Origin: Flammeovirgaceae bacterium UBA6059
Lineage (GTDB): Bacteria > Bacteroidota > Bacteroidia > Cytophagales > Cyclobacteriaceae
DNA length: 64,000 nt
Assembly (NCBI GenBank): GCA_002435755.1
Contig: DIYH01000028.1
Coordinates: 124,001-188,000, forward strand
Direction of reading: 5' to 3'
Position 1 is the first letter of the stretch. Every line of letters starts with the position of its first letter. The notes beneath the pieces are model-generated. The model saw only the letters and a list, made by a program, of their open reading frames with translations. It was not told where the DNA came from and made no database searches. A program made the translations under genes and the position numbers. Below, piece by piece: positions 24,311-32,635 of the stretch.

Positions 24311-27079
24311 TTATCCCGTATTCCTCATCGCACCAGCAATCGCGTTGATAGTAGTGAGAAGCTCTAGTAGCGTCCTTTCGTTCTTTTGAGTGCTGCCAGT
24401 ATCTTTCTCAGCCCTCCATGTACGAAGGAGATTTATTTGACGCTCGTGCAAGTGATTCATTAAAGACGTCCTCAATTTGTTGGAGTAGTAGTGCGATACG
24501 CGACGCTCGGAGATGTCTTTACCCAGAAGGTCTAATAAGGCTTCCCGAGTCAGCTTCAATTCGCTCAAGAACTTGTTTAAAAACTTATCTCTTACTTTCT
24601 TGTCTGTAACCAATGAAGCGTACTTCTTCATGATCTCCTCGTCAGTAGCTGCGAGGCTGGTATCTACATTGGTCAATACATACCGAATAAAAGGATCGTG
24701 ACCCGTTGCTTTTTTGAAGGCAGCATAAGCCTTAGAATCCTTCTTCTTCAAGTTACTGAGCGTAGTGCCCAAACCATACCAACTGGTCATGTTGAAGCGG
24801 GACTGACTCCATGAGAACACCCAGGGTATTGCACGCAAATCCGAAAGTGACTGAGCTCCGGACCTTCTTGAAGGTCTCGAGCCAATACGGCTCGATTCGA
24901 TAGCGTCTATGGGAGTAGCTTCTCTGAAGAAAGGAATAAACCCATCTTCATGCATTAAGGCTGAATAGTGTTTCTTACTTTCGGCAGCCATGCGGTCGAT
25001 AAGGCGGGCCAATGGATGCTCCTTACGCTCAGTATATTTTCCTCTGATGAATTTAGCTGTGGTACTTGCTGTTAACAGCTCAATGTTATATTCGGCATTG
25101 ACTTTGTTAGCGTACTTCTGAGCAATCGTCTCTCCTTGCTCAGTGAGCCTTAGGTCACCATTAACGGTAGAGTGCGGAAGTGCACTAATGAAATAATGTG
25201 TTGGGCCGGCACCACGGCTAATAGAACCACCCTTACCATGGAAGAATCGAATTTTGACATCTAATTCACGACCAACCTGACTCAGTTTTGCCTGAGCCTT
25301 GTATAGACCCCACTGACTTGCCAATATACCACCATCTTTGTTACTGTCGCTATAGCCCACCATCACCTGCTGTACTTTCTCATCGAGGTTTCGGTTATGC
25401 TCAAGATAAGCCAGGCTCCTTTTCGTAAAAGGGTGGAGCAAAAATGACTTGAGAATCTCAGGCCCATTTTCAAGATCATCGATAGTCTCAAGTAGCGGCA
25501 CTACTGGAATAATGCATACCAGTCCTTCATCCGTTTGTCTGATAAGGCCACATTCGCGCGCAAGCAAGTACACGATCAGCAAATCAGATAAGCTTCTTGT
25601 CATACTTACGATGAAACTACCAATGCCTTCCGTTCCATATTTGGAAACATGTTTCTCCACCACCTGTAAGCATTCAACCACCGCCTGAGCATTGGGGCCC
25701 AAAGAGGTCTTGGAATGTGCGAAAGGTCTGTTGGACTCTAACTCCTTGTTGATAAACTCAAGACGTGCGTCTTCATCCCAATTCAAGAATTCTTGGCCAT
25801 TCAGGCCTGCTGCATTCATTAATTGCGCTATGGCATTATCATGAAATGCTGAATTTTGACGGATGTCAAGGTGAGCCAAATGAAACCCAAATGTCTCTAC
25901 GATTCTGATGGTTGTAATCACTTCATCTTGTGCAACTACCTTAGCCCCAAAGTCAAGTAAAGCGGTTTTAAGTAGTCTTAAGTCAGCCAGCATCTCATCC
26001 GCAGTAACGTAAGCACCGGGAAACTCTTTAAGCTCCGTGGCATGACCTCTTTTTGTATCCAATGGCATTTTTGCCATAATCAAGTTGACAAACTGACGGA
26101 ATGCCTCTCCTTTGTTCCTACTAAGGGCAGGCTCACCCTCATCACCCAACTGAATGATCATCTGATAGGCTCGCTCTCTCAGTGCAGGACTTACCTGCTC
26201 TAAATGGCACGCGAAGCTTAAGTTCTTAACAAGCTTATTCAGGCGCCTTCGAATAACCACCATGGCATTGAGGCGCAATTGGCCTAAAGTGTTAGATGTC
26301 ACATCAGCAGTCACAAAAGGATGCCCATCACGGTCTCCACCTACCCAATCACCAAAACTAACCTTTGGAAACGCATGCTGATCCCAAATCAACTCACGGT
26401 CCAGGCCAGCTTCTCGCCATGCCTGTAACATCCTACGGTCAAGCACTGGTATCACCTCTGGAAAGACATTGACGAGGTAATGCATAATATTGCGCAACTC
26501 TGAGGGAACGTCTGGCTTCTCAACGAATATCTCTCCTGTTTTCCAAAGCCTATAGAGACTTAGCTTAACGTTATGTCGAATGTTGAGAAGCTCCATTCGA
26601 GTGTACATGGTGTTCTCACGTTGTACCATCAGTAAGTAAAGCTCCCTGTGATGCTCCAGAACGGTTGCGCGCTTAGCCTCTGTTGGGTGAGCCGTCAATA
26701 CTGGCTCTATTTTAACCTTTGGTAGATGCTCAGCAATCTGCTGTCCATCAAGCCCAAGTTCCAAAAGACCTTTGATCTGATTGGCCCACAACCCGCTAAT
26801 ACTCGATAGCTCTTTTTCTTCTTTAGCCCTCCTTTGCTGCACAGCTCCATTGACCTCCACCATATTTACAAGTTGGAAAATGAGCGAGTACAGTTGTATA
26901 TGCTTAGGTGTAAGATCACGAAAATCTTCGGCAGACAATTCATTAATCCAGGGGATCTGACTGGCTATTTCTTCTTCACCGTTTTCCGTTAGGACCTCTT
27001 TAAGGGCTTCTAACAAAAAATAGAGATCTTCGTAGGGCTTACCCAGTTTATCCTTGATTTCGGCTAGTATTTCTTTCAT
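24311..27079 (-). CDS. ppc: Phosphoenolpyruvate carboxylase
   Basis: This cytoplasmic anaplerotic enzyme makes oxaloacetate from phosphoenolpyruvate and bicarbonate. It is full length at 922 residues. The catalytic His lies in LTAHPTEAKRATV near residue 130. The GYSDSNKDGG and FHGKGGSISRGAGPTH loops are intact, and the protein ends with the invariant MRNTG. It stands 176 bases downstream of asnS on the same strand, with its own leader. Confidence 0.97.
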   Translation of the reverse strand: MKEILAEIKDKLGKPYEDLYFLLEALKEVLTENGEEEIASQIPWINELSAEDFRDLTPKHIQLYSLIFQLVNMVEVNGAVQQRRAKEEKELSSISGLWANQIKGLLELGLDGQQIAEHLPKVKIEPVLTAHPTEAKRATVLEHHRELYLLMVQRENTMYTRMELLNIRHNVKLSLYRLWKTGEIFVEKPDVPSELRNIMHYLVNVFPEVIPVLDRRMLQAWREAGLDRELIWDQHAFPKVSFGDWVGGDRDGHPFVTADVTSNTLGQLRLNAMVVIRRRLNKLVKNLSFACHLEQVSPALRERAYQMIIQLGDEGEPALSRNKGEAFRQFVNLIMAKMPLDTKRGHATELKEFPGAYVTADEMLADLRLLKTALLDFGAKVVAQDEVITTIRIVETFGFHLAHLDIRQNSAFHDNAIAQLMNAAGLNGQEFLNWDEDARLEFINKELESNRPFAHSKTSLGPNAQAVVECLQVVEKHVSKYGTEGIGSFIVSMTRSLSDLLIVYLLARECGLIRQTDEGLVCIIPVVPLLETIDDLENGPEILKSFLLHPFTKRSLAYLEHNRNLDEKVQQVMVGYSDSNKDGGILASQWGLYKAQAKLSQVGRELDVKIRFFHGKGGSISRGAGPTHYFISALPHSTVNGDLRLTEQGETIAQKYANKVNAEYNIELLTASTTAKFIRGKYTERKEHPLARLIDRMAAESKKHYSALMHEDGFIPFFREATPIDAIESSRIGSRPSRRSGAQSLSDLRAIPWVFSWSQSRFNMTSWYGLGTTLSNLKKKDSKAYAAFKKATGHDPFIRYVLTNVDTSLAATDEEIMKKYASLVTDKKVRDKFLNKFLSELKLTREALLDLLGKDISERRVSHYYSNKLRTSLMNHLHERQINLLRTWRAEKDTGSTQKNERTLLELLTTINAIAGAMRNTG

Positions 27080-27255
27080 AATTTGATAATTATAATGTCA
27101 AAAGTGATGTAGAGCGATCCAAAAACCCTCGTTTCTGATATTCAAGTAAAAAATCTATCCTAGATGATCCAAGCGCTGATAGTATCACTCTCAGCTATAA
27201 AAGTAATACCCAATTGTATGGTTGTCAATACCCAACAAAACTAAGATTCCTAAAT

Positions 27256-28701
27256 TTAGAATTCGCAACTACCTGGCGTCCGTGGGAAGGGGATAACGTC
27301 TCGAATGTTGCCCATACCAGTGATAAACTGGATCATTCGTTCAAAGCCGAGTCCAAAGCCGGAGTGCGGAGCAGTCCCAAACTTGCGGGTATCCAGGTAC
27401 CACCACATTTCCTTATCAGGAATATTCATTTCCTGCATTCTGGTAAGCAAATGGTCGTATCGCTCCTCTCGCTGTGACCCACCTACGATCTCGCCAATCC
27501 CTGGAAAGAGAATGTCCATTGCCGCCACTGTCTTCCCATCATCGTTCATTCGCATGTAAAAACTTTTAATGTCCTTAGGATAGTCGAACAAAATGACGGG
27601 CTTTTTGAAGTGTTTTTCTACTAAATAGCGCTCATGCTCTGATTGCAGATCTGATCCCCAACCTTCAATGAGATAAGAGAACTTCTTCTTTTTGTTGGGC
27701 TTGGAGTTGCGCAGTATGTCAATAGCCTCCGTGTAAGTAATACGGGCAAAGTCATTTTCTACGACGAACTTCAACCGCTCAAGTAGTGACATCTCACTAC
27801 GTTCCGCTTGAGGCTTAGACTTTTCTTCGTCAAGCGCACGTTTTTCAAGGAAGTCAAGGTCGTCAGCACATTGCTCCAAAGCATAGTTGACTAAAAACCG
27901 GAGCATTTCCTCCCCAAGATCCATACTATCATTGATATCATAGAAAGCCATTTCCGGCTCTATCATCCAGAATTCCGATAGGTGGCGTGAAGTATTAGAG
28001 TTTTCCGCTCGGAAAGTGGGCCCGAAAGTATAGATTTCCGACAGGGCTAGAGCCGCCAACTCTCCTTCGAGCTGACCTGATACAGTCAAGTTGGCTTCCC
28101 TCTCAAAAAAATCCTCTTTGAAGTCGATAGCACCATCTTGAGTCAAGGGTGGGTTTTTAGGATCCAAAGTAGTGACGCGAAACGTCTCTCCTGCCCCCTC
28201 AGCATCAGAACCCGTGATGATAGGTGTATGGATGTTGACAAATCCCTTATCATGAAAAAACTTATGCACTGCGAAGATCATCGCATGACGTATCCTGAAG
28301 ATTGCACCGAAAGTGTTGGTTCTTGGTCTGAGGTGGGCTATCTCTCTCAGAAATTCCAGTGAATGCTTCTTGGGCTGCAGCGGGTAAAGTTCAGGATCTG
28401 CCTCACCATAGACTTCTATGGTCGAGGCTTCCAGCTCGACATTTTGTCCACTTCCCTGGCTTTCTACTACCCTTCCGCCAACGGCCAAACACGAGCCTGT
28501 CGTGATTCTAGTGATAAGGTCTTCTTCAAATTGCTCAGGAGATACAACGACCTGTAGGTTTTTGATGGTCGAGCCATCATTTAATGCTACGAACGCTACA
28601 TTCTTGCTAGCACGCTTGGTCCTTACCCAACCTTTGACTGTGATCTGCTGCCCTACTTCGGGAGAGCTCAACACTTTAGCGATCTTAGTTCGTTTTGTCA
28701 T
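27256..28701 (-). CDS. asnS: Asparaginyl-tRNA synthetase
   Basis: This class IIb synthetase charges tRNA-Asn. It has 481 residues from the ATG at 28701 (MTKRTKIAKVLSSPEVG); the frame is open 29 codons further, but that stretch lacks family similarity. The N-terminal OB-fold anticodon-binding domain is followed by motif 2 (FRAENSNTSRHLSEFWMIE) and motif 3 (GFGLGFERMIQF). The C-terminus ends GSCEF as in other AsnRS. It is divergent from rpoN. Confidence 0.97.
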   Translation of the reverse strand: MTKRTKIAKVLSSPEVGQQITVKGWVRTKRASKNVAFVALNDGSTIKNLQVVVSPEQFEEDLITRITTGSCLAVGGRVVESQGSGQNVELEASTIEVYGEADPELYPLQPKKHSLEFLREIAHLRPRTNTFGAIFRIRHAMIFAVHKFFHDKGFVNIHTPIITGSDAEGAGETFRVTTLDPKNPPLTQDGAIDFKEDFFEREANLTVSGQLEGELAALALSEIYTFGPTFRAENSNTSRHLSEFWMIEPEMAFYDINDSMDLGEEMLRFLVNYALEQCADDLDFLEKRALDEEKSKPQAERSEMSLLERLKFVVENDFARITYTEAIDILRNSKPNKKKKFSYLIEGWGSDLQSEHERYLVEKHFKKPVILFDYPKDIKSFYMRMNDDGKTVAAMDILFPGIGEIVGGSQREERYDHLLTRMQEMNIPDKEMWWYLDTRKFGTAPHSGFGLGFERMIQFITGMGNIRDVIPFPRTPGSCEF

Positions 28702-28726
28702 GATAATGTCGTAGTATTCAGTCCTT

Positions 28727-28742
28727 TGGCATGCTACTTGCC
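28727..28742 (+). promoter_or_regulatory. Possible sigma54 -24/-12 promoter between asnS and rpoN
   Basis: TGGCATG-N4-TTGCC has the GG and GC pairs 12 bases apart, as sigma54 requires. The stretch is nearly palindromic, so a weaker match also reads toward asnS. It lies about 115 bases before the rpoN ATG. Confidence 0.3.
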
Positions 28743-28806
28743 ATCTAAAATAGAGCGCAAAAAAACGATAATTAGGGCGCATTATCAAAGAATCACCTAA
28801 TTATCA

Positions 28807-28814
28807 TAAATTTG
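28807..28814 (+). promoter_or_regulatory. -7 type promoter element of rpoN
   Basis: TAAATTTG fits TAnnTTTG, 42 bases upstream of the rpoN ATG. No clear -33 box is seen at the expected distance. Confidence 0.35.
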
Positions 28815-28856
28815 AAAAAGGGTCAAAAAACAAAATAGAAAGCATATTTTTAGTTC

Positions 28857-30296
28857 ATGCAAAAGCTCGGATTAATACAGTCATTGCAGCAAAAACTGTC
28901 TCCTCAACAGATACAGTTTATCAAGTTGCTGCAAGTGCCTACTGCGGAGCTGGAGGCTCGAGTAGAAGAGGAGTTGGAGATCAATCCGGCTCTGGAGGAA
29001 GGTAGAGAAGAGACGGATAATAATGAGCCCGAAGACTTTGAAGAACGCGAAAGTGAAAAGGAAGATGACCTCAACATTGAGGATTATCTACAGGACGATT
29101 ATGCCGGATACAAAATGCAGGGTGATGGTCCTAACCCCGACGATGATGACAAGGAAATTCCGATAACAATGGGTGCCACGCTACATGAGCAACTCGTTTC
29201 CCAATTGGGATATCTTAAGCTCGACGAGCGGCAGACAGTCATTGCAAAGCAACTGATCGGGAGTATCGATAACGACGGTTACATACGACGGGAGTTGGAA
29301 GCTATAATCAATGACTTAGCTTTCTCTCAAAACGTAGAAACCGATGAAGAAGAACTCGAAGAGCTTCTTTTTAAGATCCAGACTTTTGATCCTCCTGGGA
29401 TAGGTGCTCGCAACCTGCAAGAGTGCCTGTCTCTACAGCTGGAGCGAAAGGAGCCAAGAAGCGCCTTCGAGGAAATAGGATTGATCATACTTACTTCCTG
29501 TTTTGACGAGTTTACTAAGAAGCATTACGACAAAATCCAGAAGAAGCTGGAAATCGAAGATGGAGAGATCTTAAAGGAAGCCATCAGCGTCATCACCAAG
29601 CTCAATCCAAAACCCGGAGGTACTTCTGACAACTCCGCGAGAACACAATTCTTAATTCCCGATTTCATCCTTGCCAACAACGACGGTAAGCTAGACCTAA
29701 CACTCAATGCTAGAAATGCACCAGAGTTACGAATCAGCAGATCGTATTCTGAAATGCTTGATACCTATGACAAGGCCAAAAAGAAGGATAAAAAACTCAG
29801 GGAAACCGTCACTTTCGTGAAACAAAAGCTCGATTCTGCCAAGTGGTTTATTGATGCCATTAAGCAAAGGCAAAACACCTTGCTTAATACAATGAATGCG
29901 ATCATAGAGTTACAGTATGATTTCTTTCAGGATGGTGATGAGGCGAAATTGAAGCCAATGATCTTAAAAGATATCGCAGAGAAGATCAACATGGACATAT
30001 CCACGGTCAGCCGGGTTGCTAATAGCAAATCCATCCAAACCGAGTTCGGCATTTATCCTCTCAAATACTTCTTCTCCGAGGGAATTGCAACAGATAGTGG
30101 TGAAGATGTAAGTAGTCGGGAGGTGAAACAAAAACTGCGTGAAGCTATTGATAGCGAGGATAAAAAGAAGCCATTGTCGGACGAAAAACTTGAAAAGCTA
30201 CTCAAGGGCATGGGTTACAATATTGCCCGACGCACAGTTGCCAAGTATAGAGAGCAGCTCAATCTACCAGTGGCCAGACTAAGAAAAGAGTTGTAG
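28857..30296 (+). CDS. rpoN: RNA polymerase sigma-54 factor
   Basis: Sigma54 directs polymerase to -24/-12 promoters and needs an AAA+ activator. The 479-residue protein has the Gln/Leu-rich region I (LIQSLQQKLSPQQIQFIKLL), an acidic linker to about residue 95, the core-binding domain, and the C-terminal DNA-binding domain ending in the RpoN box ARRTVAKYREQL. The same window encodes a sigma54 activator (44635-46761) and carries several -24/-12-like sites. Confidence 0.97.
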   Translation: MQKLGLIQSLQQKLSPQQIQFIKLLQVPTAELEARVEEELEINPALEEGREETDNNEPEDFEERESEKEDDLNIEDYLQDDYAGYKMQGDGPNPDDDDKEIPITMGATLHEQLVSQLGYLKLDERQTVIAKQLIGSIDNDGYIRRELEAIINDLAFSQNVETDEEELEELLFKIQTFDPPGIGARNLQECLSLQLERKEPRSAFEEIGLIILTSCFDEFTKKHYDKIQKKLEIEDGEILKEAISVITKLNPKPGGTSDNSARTQFLIPDFILANNDGKLDLTLNARNAPELRISRSYSEMLDTYDKAKKKDKKLRETVTFVKQKLDSAKWFIDAIKQRQNTLLNTMNAIIELQYDFFQDGDEAKLKPMILKDIAEKINMDISTVSRVANSKSIQTEFGIYPLKYFFSEGIATDSGEDVSSREVKQKLREAIDSEDKKKPLSDEKLEKLLKGMGYNIARRTVAKYREQLNLPVARLRKEL

Positions 30297-30307
30297 TGCG
30301 CGATTTC

Positions 30308-30913
30308 ATGCAATTCATCTCTTACGCATTTCATCCATTGTTAATGCCCACATTCATTTTTTCGGTGATCTTTTATTTCCTACCGGAAAGTGTAAAACCA
30401 ATCGACATTGAGGCCATACCCTACCTGATTCTGGCCATACTGATCACAACGTTTATCATCCCTCTACTGAGTATTTCTGCCCTTCGATTTACTTCTACCA
30501 TCAGTAGTTTTTCTCTGGAGCGTCGGGAAGAACGTATCGTACCATTCTTGTTCATTTGCATGTTCTATTCATTGACGACTTATCTTTTCATTGTCCGTAT
30601 TCAGATCAATGATATTGTCGCTCTCATGATGATCACCACCTCCGTATTGATTGCATTACTCACTTTGATCACCCTCAAGTACAAAATCAGTATACATGCG
30701 GCAGGTACTGCAGGAGGCATAGGTTTTCTTGTTGCTCTAGCACACAATTTTCAGTCTGAAGCGCTGGTCTATCCATCGGCTATAGGTGTGGTTCTTTGCG
30801 GTCTCGTAATGAGTGCTCGCCTCTACCTCAATGCCCATTCACTTAATGAAGTAAGTCTGGGGTGTGTACTAGGTTTTGGTCTCTGTTTTGGATCTGTCTA
30901 CTTTCTGGCCTAG
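30308..30913 (+). CDS. PAP2-like integral membrane protein
   Basis: The protein has about 200 residues and six hydrophobic segments. The C-terminal half contains KISIHAAGTAGGIGFL and SARLYLNAHSLNEVSLG, which resemble the second and third motifs of PAP2-type lipid phosphatases (His after SxH, Arg and His before the last helix). The first motif is not clear. It starts at the ATG at 30308, or at a GTG at 30296 that overlaps the rpoN stop; either way it follows rpoN closely. The substrate is unknown. Confidence 0.72.
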   Translation: MQFISYAFHPLLMPTFIFSVIFYFLPESVKPIDIEAIPYLILAILITTFIIPLLSISALRFTSTISSFSLERREERIVPFLFICMFYSLTTYLFIVRIQINDIVALMMITTSVLIALLTLITLKYKISIHAAGTAGGIGFLVALAHNFQSEALVYPSAIGVVLCGLVMSARLYLNAHSLNEVSLGCVLGFGLCFGSVYFLA

Positions 30914-31656
30914 AAAAGGTTGAAGCTCACGCCAATCACCCACGAGTTGGGTTCAGCGGTGGTACCTTGGGGTTGCTCTCCATTACTGAACAACTGAGAT
31001 AGATAATGTTTATAGTAAACATTCACACCTCTATAGCCGACTCGACCGGAAACACCATACCTGAAGTTAGAGAGCCCAAATTCGTCTTTGACCTTTTCTA
31101 CGACGTTTCTTCCGCCATCCTCATATTTCACCTTAGTATGTCTATCGATTAGTATCCCAGCCATACCACCAATCGCGATGAACATATTGTCTCTTGGGTT
31201 ACCACCAAAGCCATATCGAAACTCAATAGGAAGGTCAATGTAGGTGGCTGCCAGCTTAGATTTACTTGGAGAAAAACCAAGTGTATCAATCGTGGTGATC
31301 TGCTGGACCGGGTTGTTAGGATCATCACTAAAACCTAGTGTAATATCTTCTGAGAATGCATATTTCTCACTTCCAATACCGAATGCTATGTTGAAATCAA
31401 GATTCTCACTGATTGGTAGCGGCTTCTGATAATATAGACCAAATGACTTGGAGCCCCACAGGGCCAGGCCCATGGCGTCATCTGCATTGTTCAGGTTCAT
31501 AAAACCAAGCTCCACAATCAAGCTCCCCGGAATGTCTGGACTTGCAAGCTCTGTTTTCTCCATTTGTAGAGGTCTAAGCGCATTTTCACCCCCTCCTGAG
31601 GCGATTACCTGAAATGATAACATTAGGGAAATTGAAAGAAATAAGAAGTTGCGCAT
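30910..31656 (-). CDS. Outer membrane beta-barrel protein
   Basis: The 248-residue product starts with a signal peptide (MRNFLFLSISLMLSFQVIA). Amphipathic strands follow, closing with the aromatic-ended SWVIGVSFNLF typical of outer-membrane barrels. The frame is open 9 codons further, but a TATCTTTG element at 31681-31688 covers that region, so the ATG at 31656 is preferred. Ligand and role are unknown. Its stop codon shares 4 bases (CTAG) with the convergent PAP2-like gene. Confidence 0.8.
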   Translation of the reverse strand: MRNFLFLSISLMLSFQVIASGGGENALRPLQMEKTELASPDIPGSLIVELGFMNLNNADDAMGLALWGSKSFGLYYQKPLPISENLDFNIAFGIGSEKYAFSEDITLGFSDDPNNPVQQITTIDTLGFSPSKSKLAATYIDLPIEFRYGFGGNPRDNMFIAIGGMAGILIDRHTKVKYEDGGRNVVEKVKDEFGLSNFRYGVSGRVGYRGVNVYYKHYLSQLFSNGEQPQGTTAEPNSWVIGVSFNLF

Positions 31657-31680
31657 TATGCTCTCAAAATTTTCAGTGGG

Positions 31681-31688
31681 CAAAGATA
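31681..31688 (-). promoter_or_regulatory. -7 type promoter element of the barrel gene
   Basis: On the minus strand this reads TATCTTTG, matching TAnnTTTG, 24 bases upstream of the chosen ATG at 31656. Confidence 0.45.
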
Positions 31689-31742
31689 GATGAATTAAAC
31701 GAAGTAAACAGGTTGGGGATTTTTTAAGATGGCTATTTTCTA

Positions 31743-31750
31743 TAATTTTG
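31743..31750 (+). promoter_or_regulatory. Possible -7 element upstream of tRNA-Arg
   Basis: TAATTTTG fits TAnnTTTG and lies 72 bases before the tRNA. There is no TTTG at -33, so support is weak. Confidence 0.3.
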
Positions 31751-31822
31751 CAATCGCTTAAAAAGGATATGTTGATACAACAACAAAATGCATCAACGCC
31801 TTTACAAGTTGCCTGACGAAAT

Positions 31823-31896
31823 GGCCTCCTAGCTCAACTGAATAGAGCATCAGATTACGGCTCTGAAGGTTGCAGGTTTGAATCCTGCGGAGGTCA
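31823..31896 (+). tRNA. tRNA-Arg (anticodon ACG)
   Basis: The 74-base gene folds as a complete cloverleaf. The acceptor GGCCTCC pairs with GGAGGTC (one G-U). The D-arm is GCTC/GAGC, the anticodon stem TCAGA/TCTGA with loop TTACGGC, and the T-arm GCAGG/CCTGC around TTTGAAT. The anticodon is ACG, read as ICG after deamination of the wobble A, so it serves CGU, CGC and CGA codons. The CCA end is not encoded. A terminator follows directly. Confidence 0.97.
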
Positions 31897-31909
31897 CTAA
31901 GAGTGCAAA

Positions 31910-31937
31910 AACCCTTTCATCACTGAAAGGGTTTTTT
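31910..31937 (+). terminator. Terminator of tRNA-Arg
   Basis: AACCCTTTCA (31910-31919) pairs perfectly with TGAAAGGGTT (31924-31933) around TCAC and runs into a T tract. Confidence 0.9.
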
Positions 31938-32098
31938 GTTTCCACCTTAGCAAAACACGATTTGTGTGAGAGGTGAGAGGCAAGAAACAAAAAACCATCA
32001 TTGACAAAAGTTTTTGCATTCGGAATGATACAAGATCGACATTTATGTCAATTGAAACCTACAACTTAAGGCCAAAGCCTGGCATCAACGGCTGCCCC

Positions 32099-32118
32099 GT
32101 TCAAATCCTGCGGAGGGT
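32099..32118 (+). repeat. tRNA 3'-end remnant downstream of tRNA-Arg
   Basis: The stretch repeats the T-arm and acceptor end of the tRNA-Arg 200 bases upstream; AATCCTGCGGAGG is identical. The 5' half is missing and no cloverleaf can be drawn. The rest of 31938-32230 holds no gene I can support. The repeat may be a decayed duplicate or an old attachment-site copy. Confidence 0.5.
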
Positions 32119-32230
32119 ACAAGAAAGATCGTCAATTTGGCGGGCTTTTTATTTTCACCTTCCATCAATGCCTACATTGTATCCATTCACTAGTTTTTAT
32201 AGGTTGACTTCTTAATTGACCTATCCAGAC

Positions 32231-32620
32231 ATGAAACTACAAGTTTTAACTTTCATAATACTTTTGATTATCACCGCCTGCCAACCCCGGCAAGAATGTG
32301 ACTGCAATGCGGCACACACTGTAAAGCCTTATGAGAAATGGACTTGGTCAGAGGAAAGATTTGAACAAGCCGTCAACAAAGTCAGGGCCGGCAGGGACCT
32401 CACCCCAGATATCTGGCCTAATGAAAGTAAAATAGCTGTTCTATTAAGTTTTGATGTGACCTATGAAGAAGGCACAATGTTTTTATTGACCATGCATCCG
32501 CATTACATCGGGCATAGATCAAGAATAGTTGTGCTTAAAGAGCTCATCGAGTATATCAATGTTTGGTTTGGCACACCCGCTGAAGCAGCTAGTTACGTGA
32601 AGGAAAAGTTTGGTATGTAA
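32231..32620 (+). pseudogene. Internally deleted polysaccharide deacetylase, lipoprotein
   Basis: The 129-residue frame begins with a lipoprotein signal (FIILLIITACQ, start ATG at 32231). It then shows the N-terminal block of NodB-type deacetylases (RAGRDLTPDIWPNESKIAV, LLSFDV) joined directly to the C-terminal block (MFLLTMHPHYIGHRSR, then VWFGTPAEAASYVKE). The central metal-site strands of the barrel, about 150 or more residues, are missing, and a second small gap falls between LIEYI and NVWFG. The frame is kept, so a product could be made but cannot be an active deacetylase. An SSS symporter gene follows after 15 bases. Confidence 0.7.
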
Positions 32621-32635
32621 GCAGTAATATGCACT

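Noticed and set aside
27214..27559. Plus-strand open frames over the end of asnS.
   Set aside because: They are antisense to a well-conserved synthetase C-terminus.
31973..32215. An 80-codon open frame downstream of tRNA-Arg.
   Set aside because: It covers the tRNA fragment, has no recognisable protein pattern and no promoter or coupling to neighbours.
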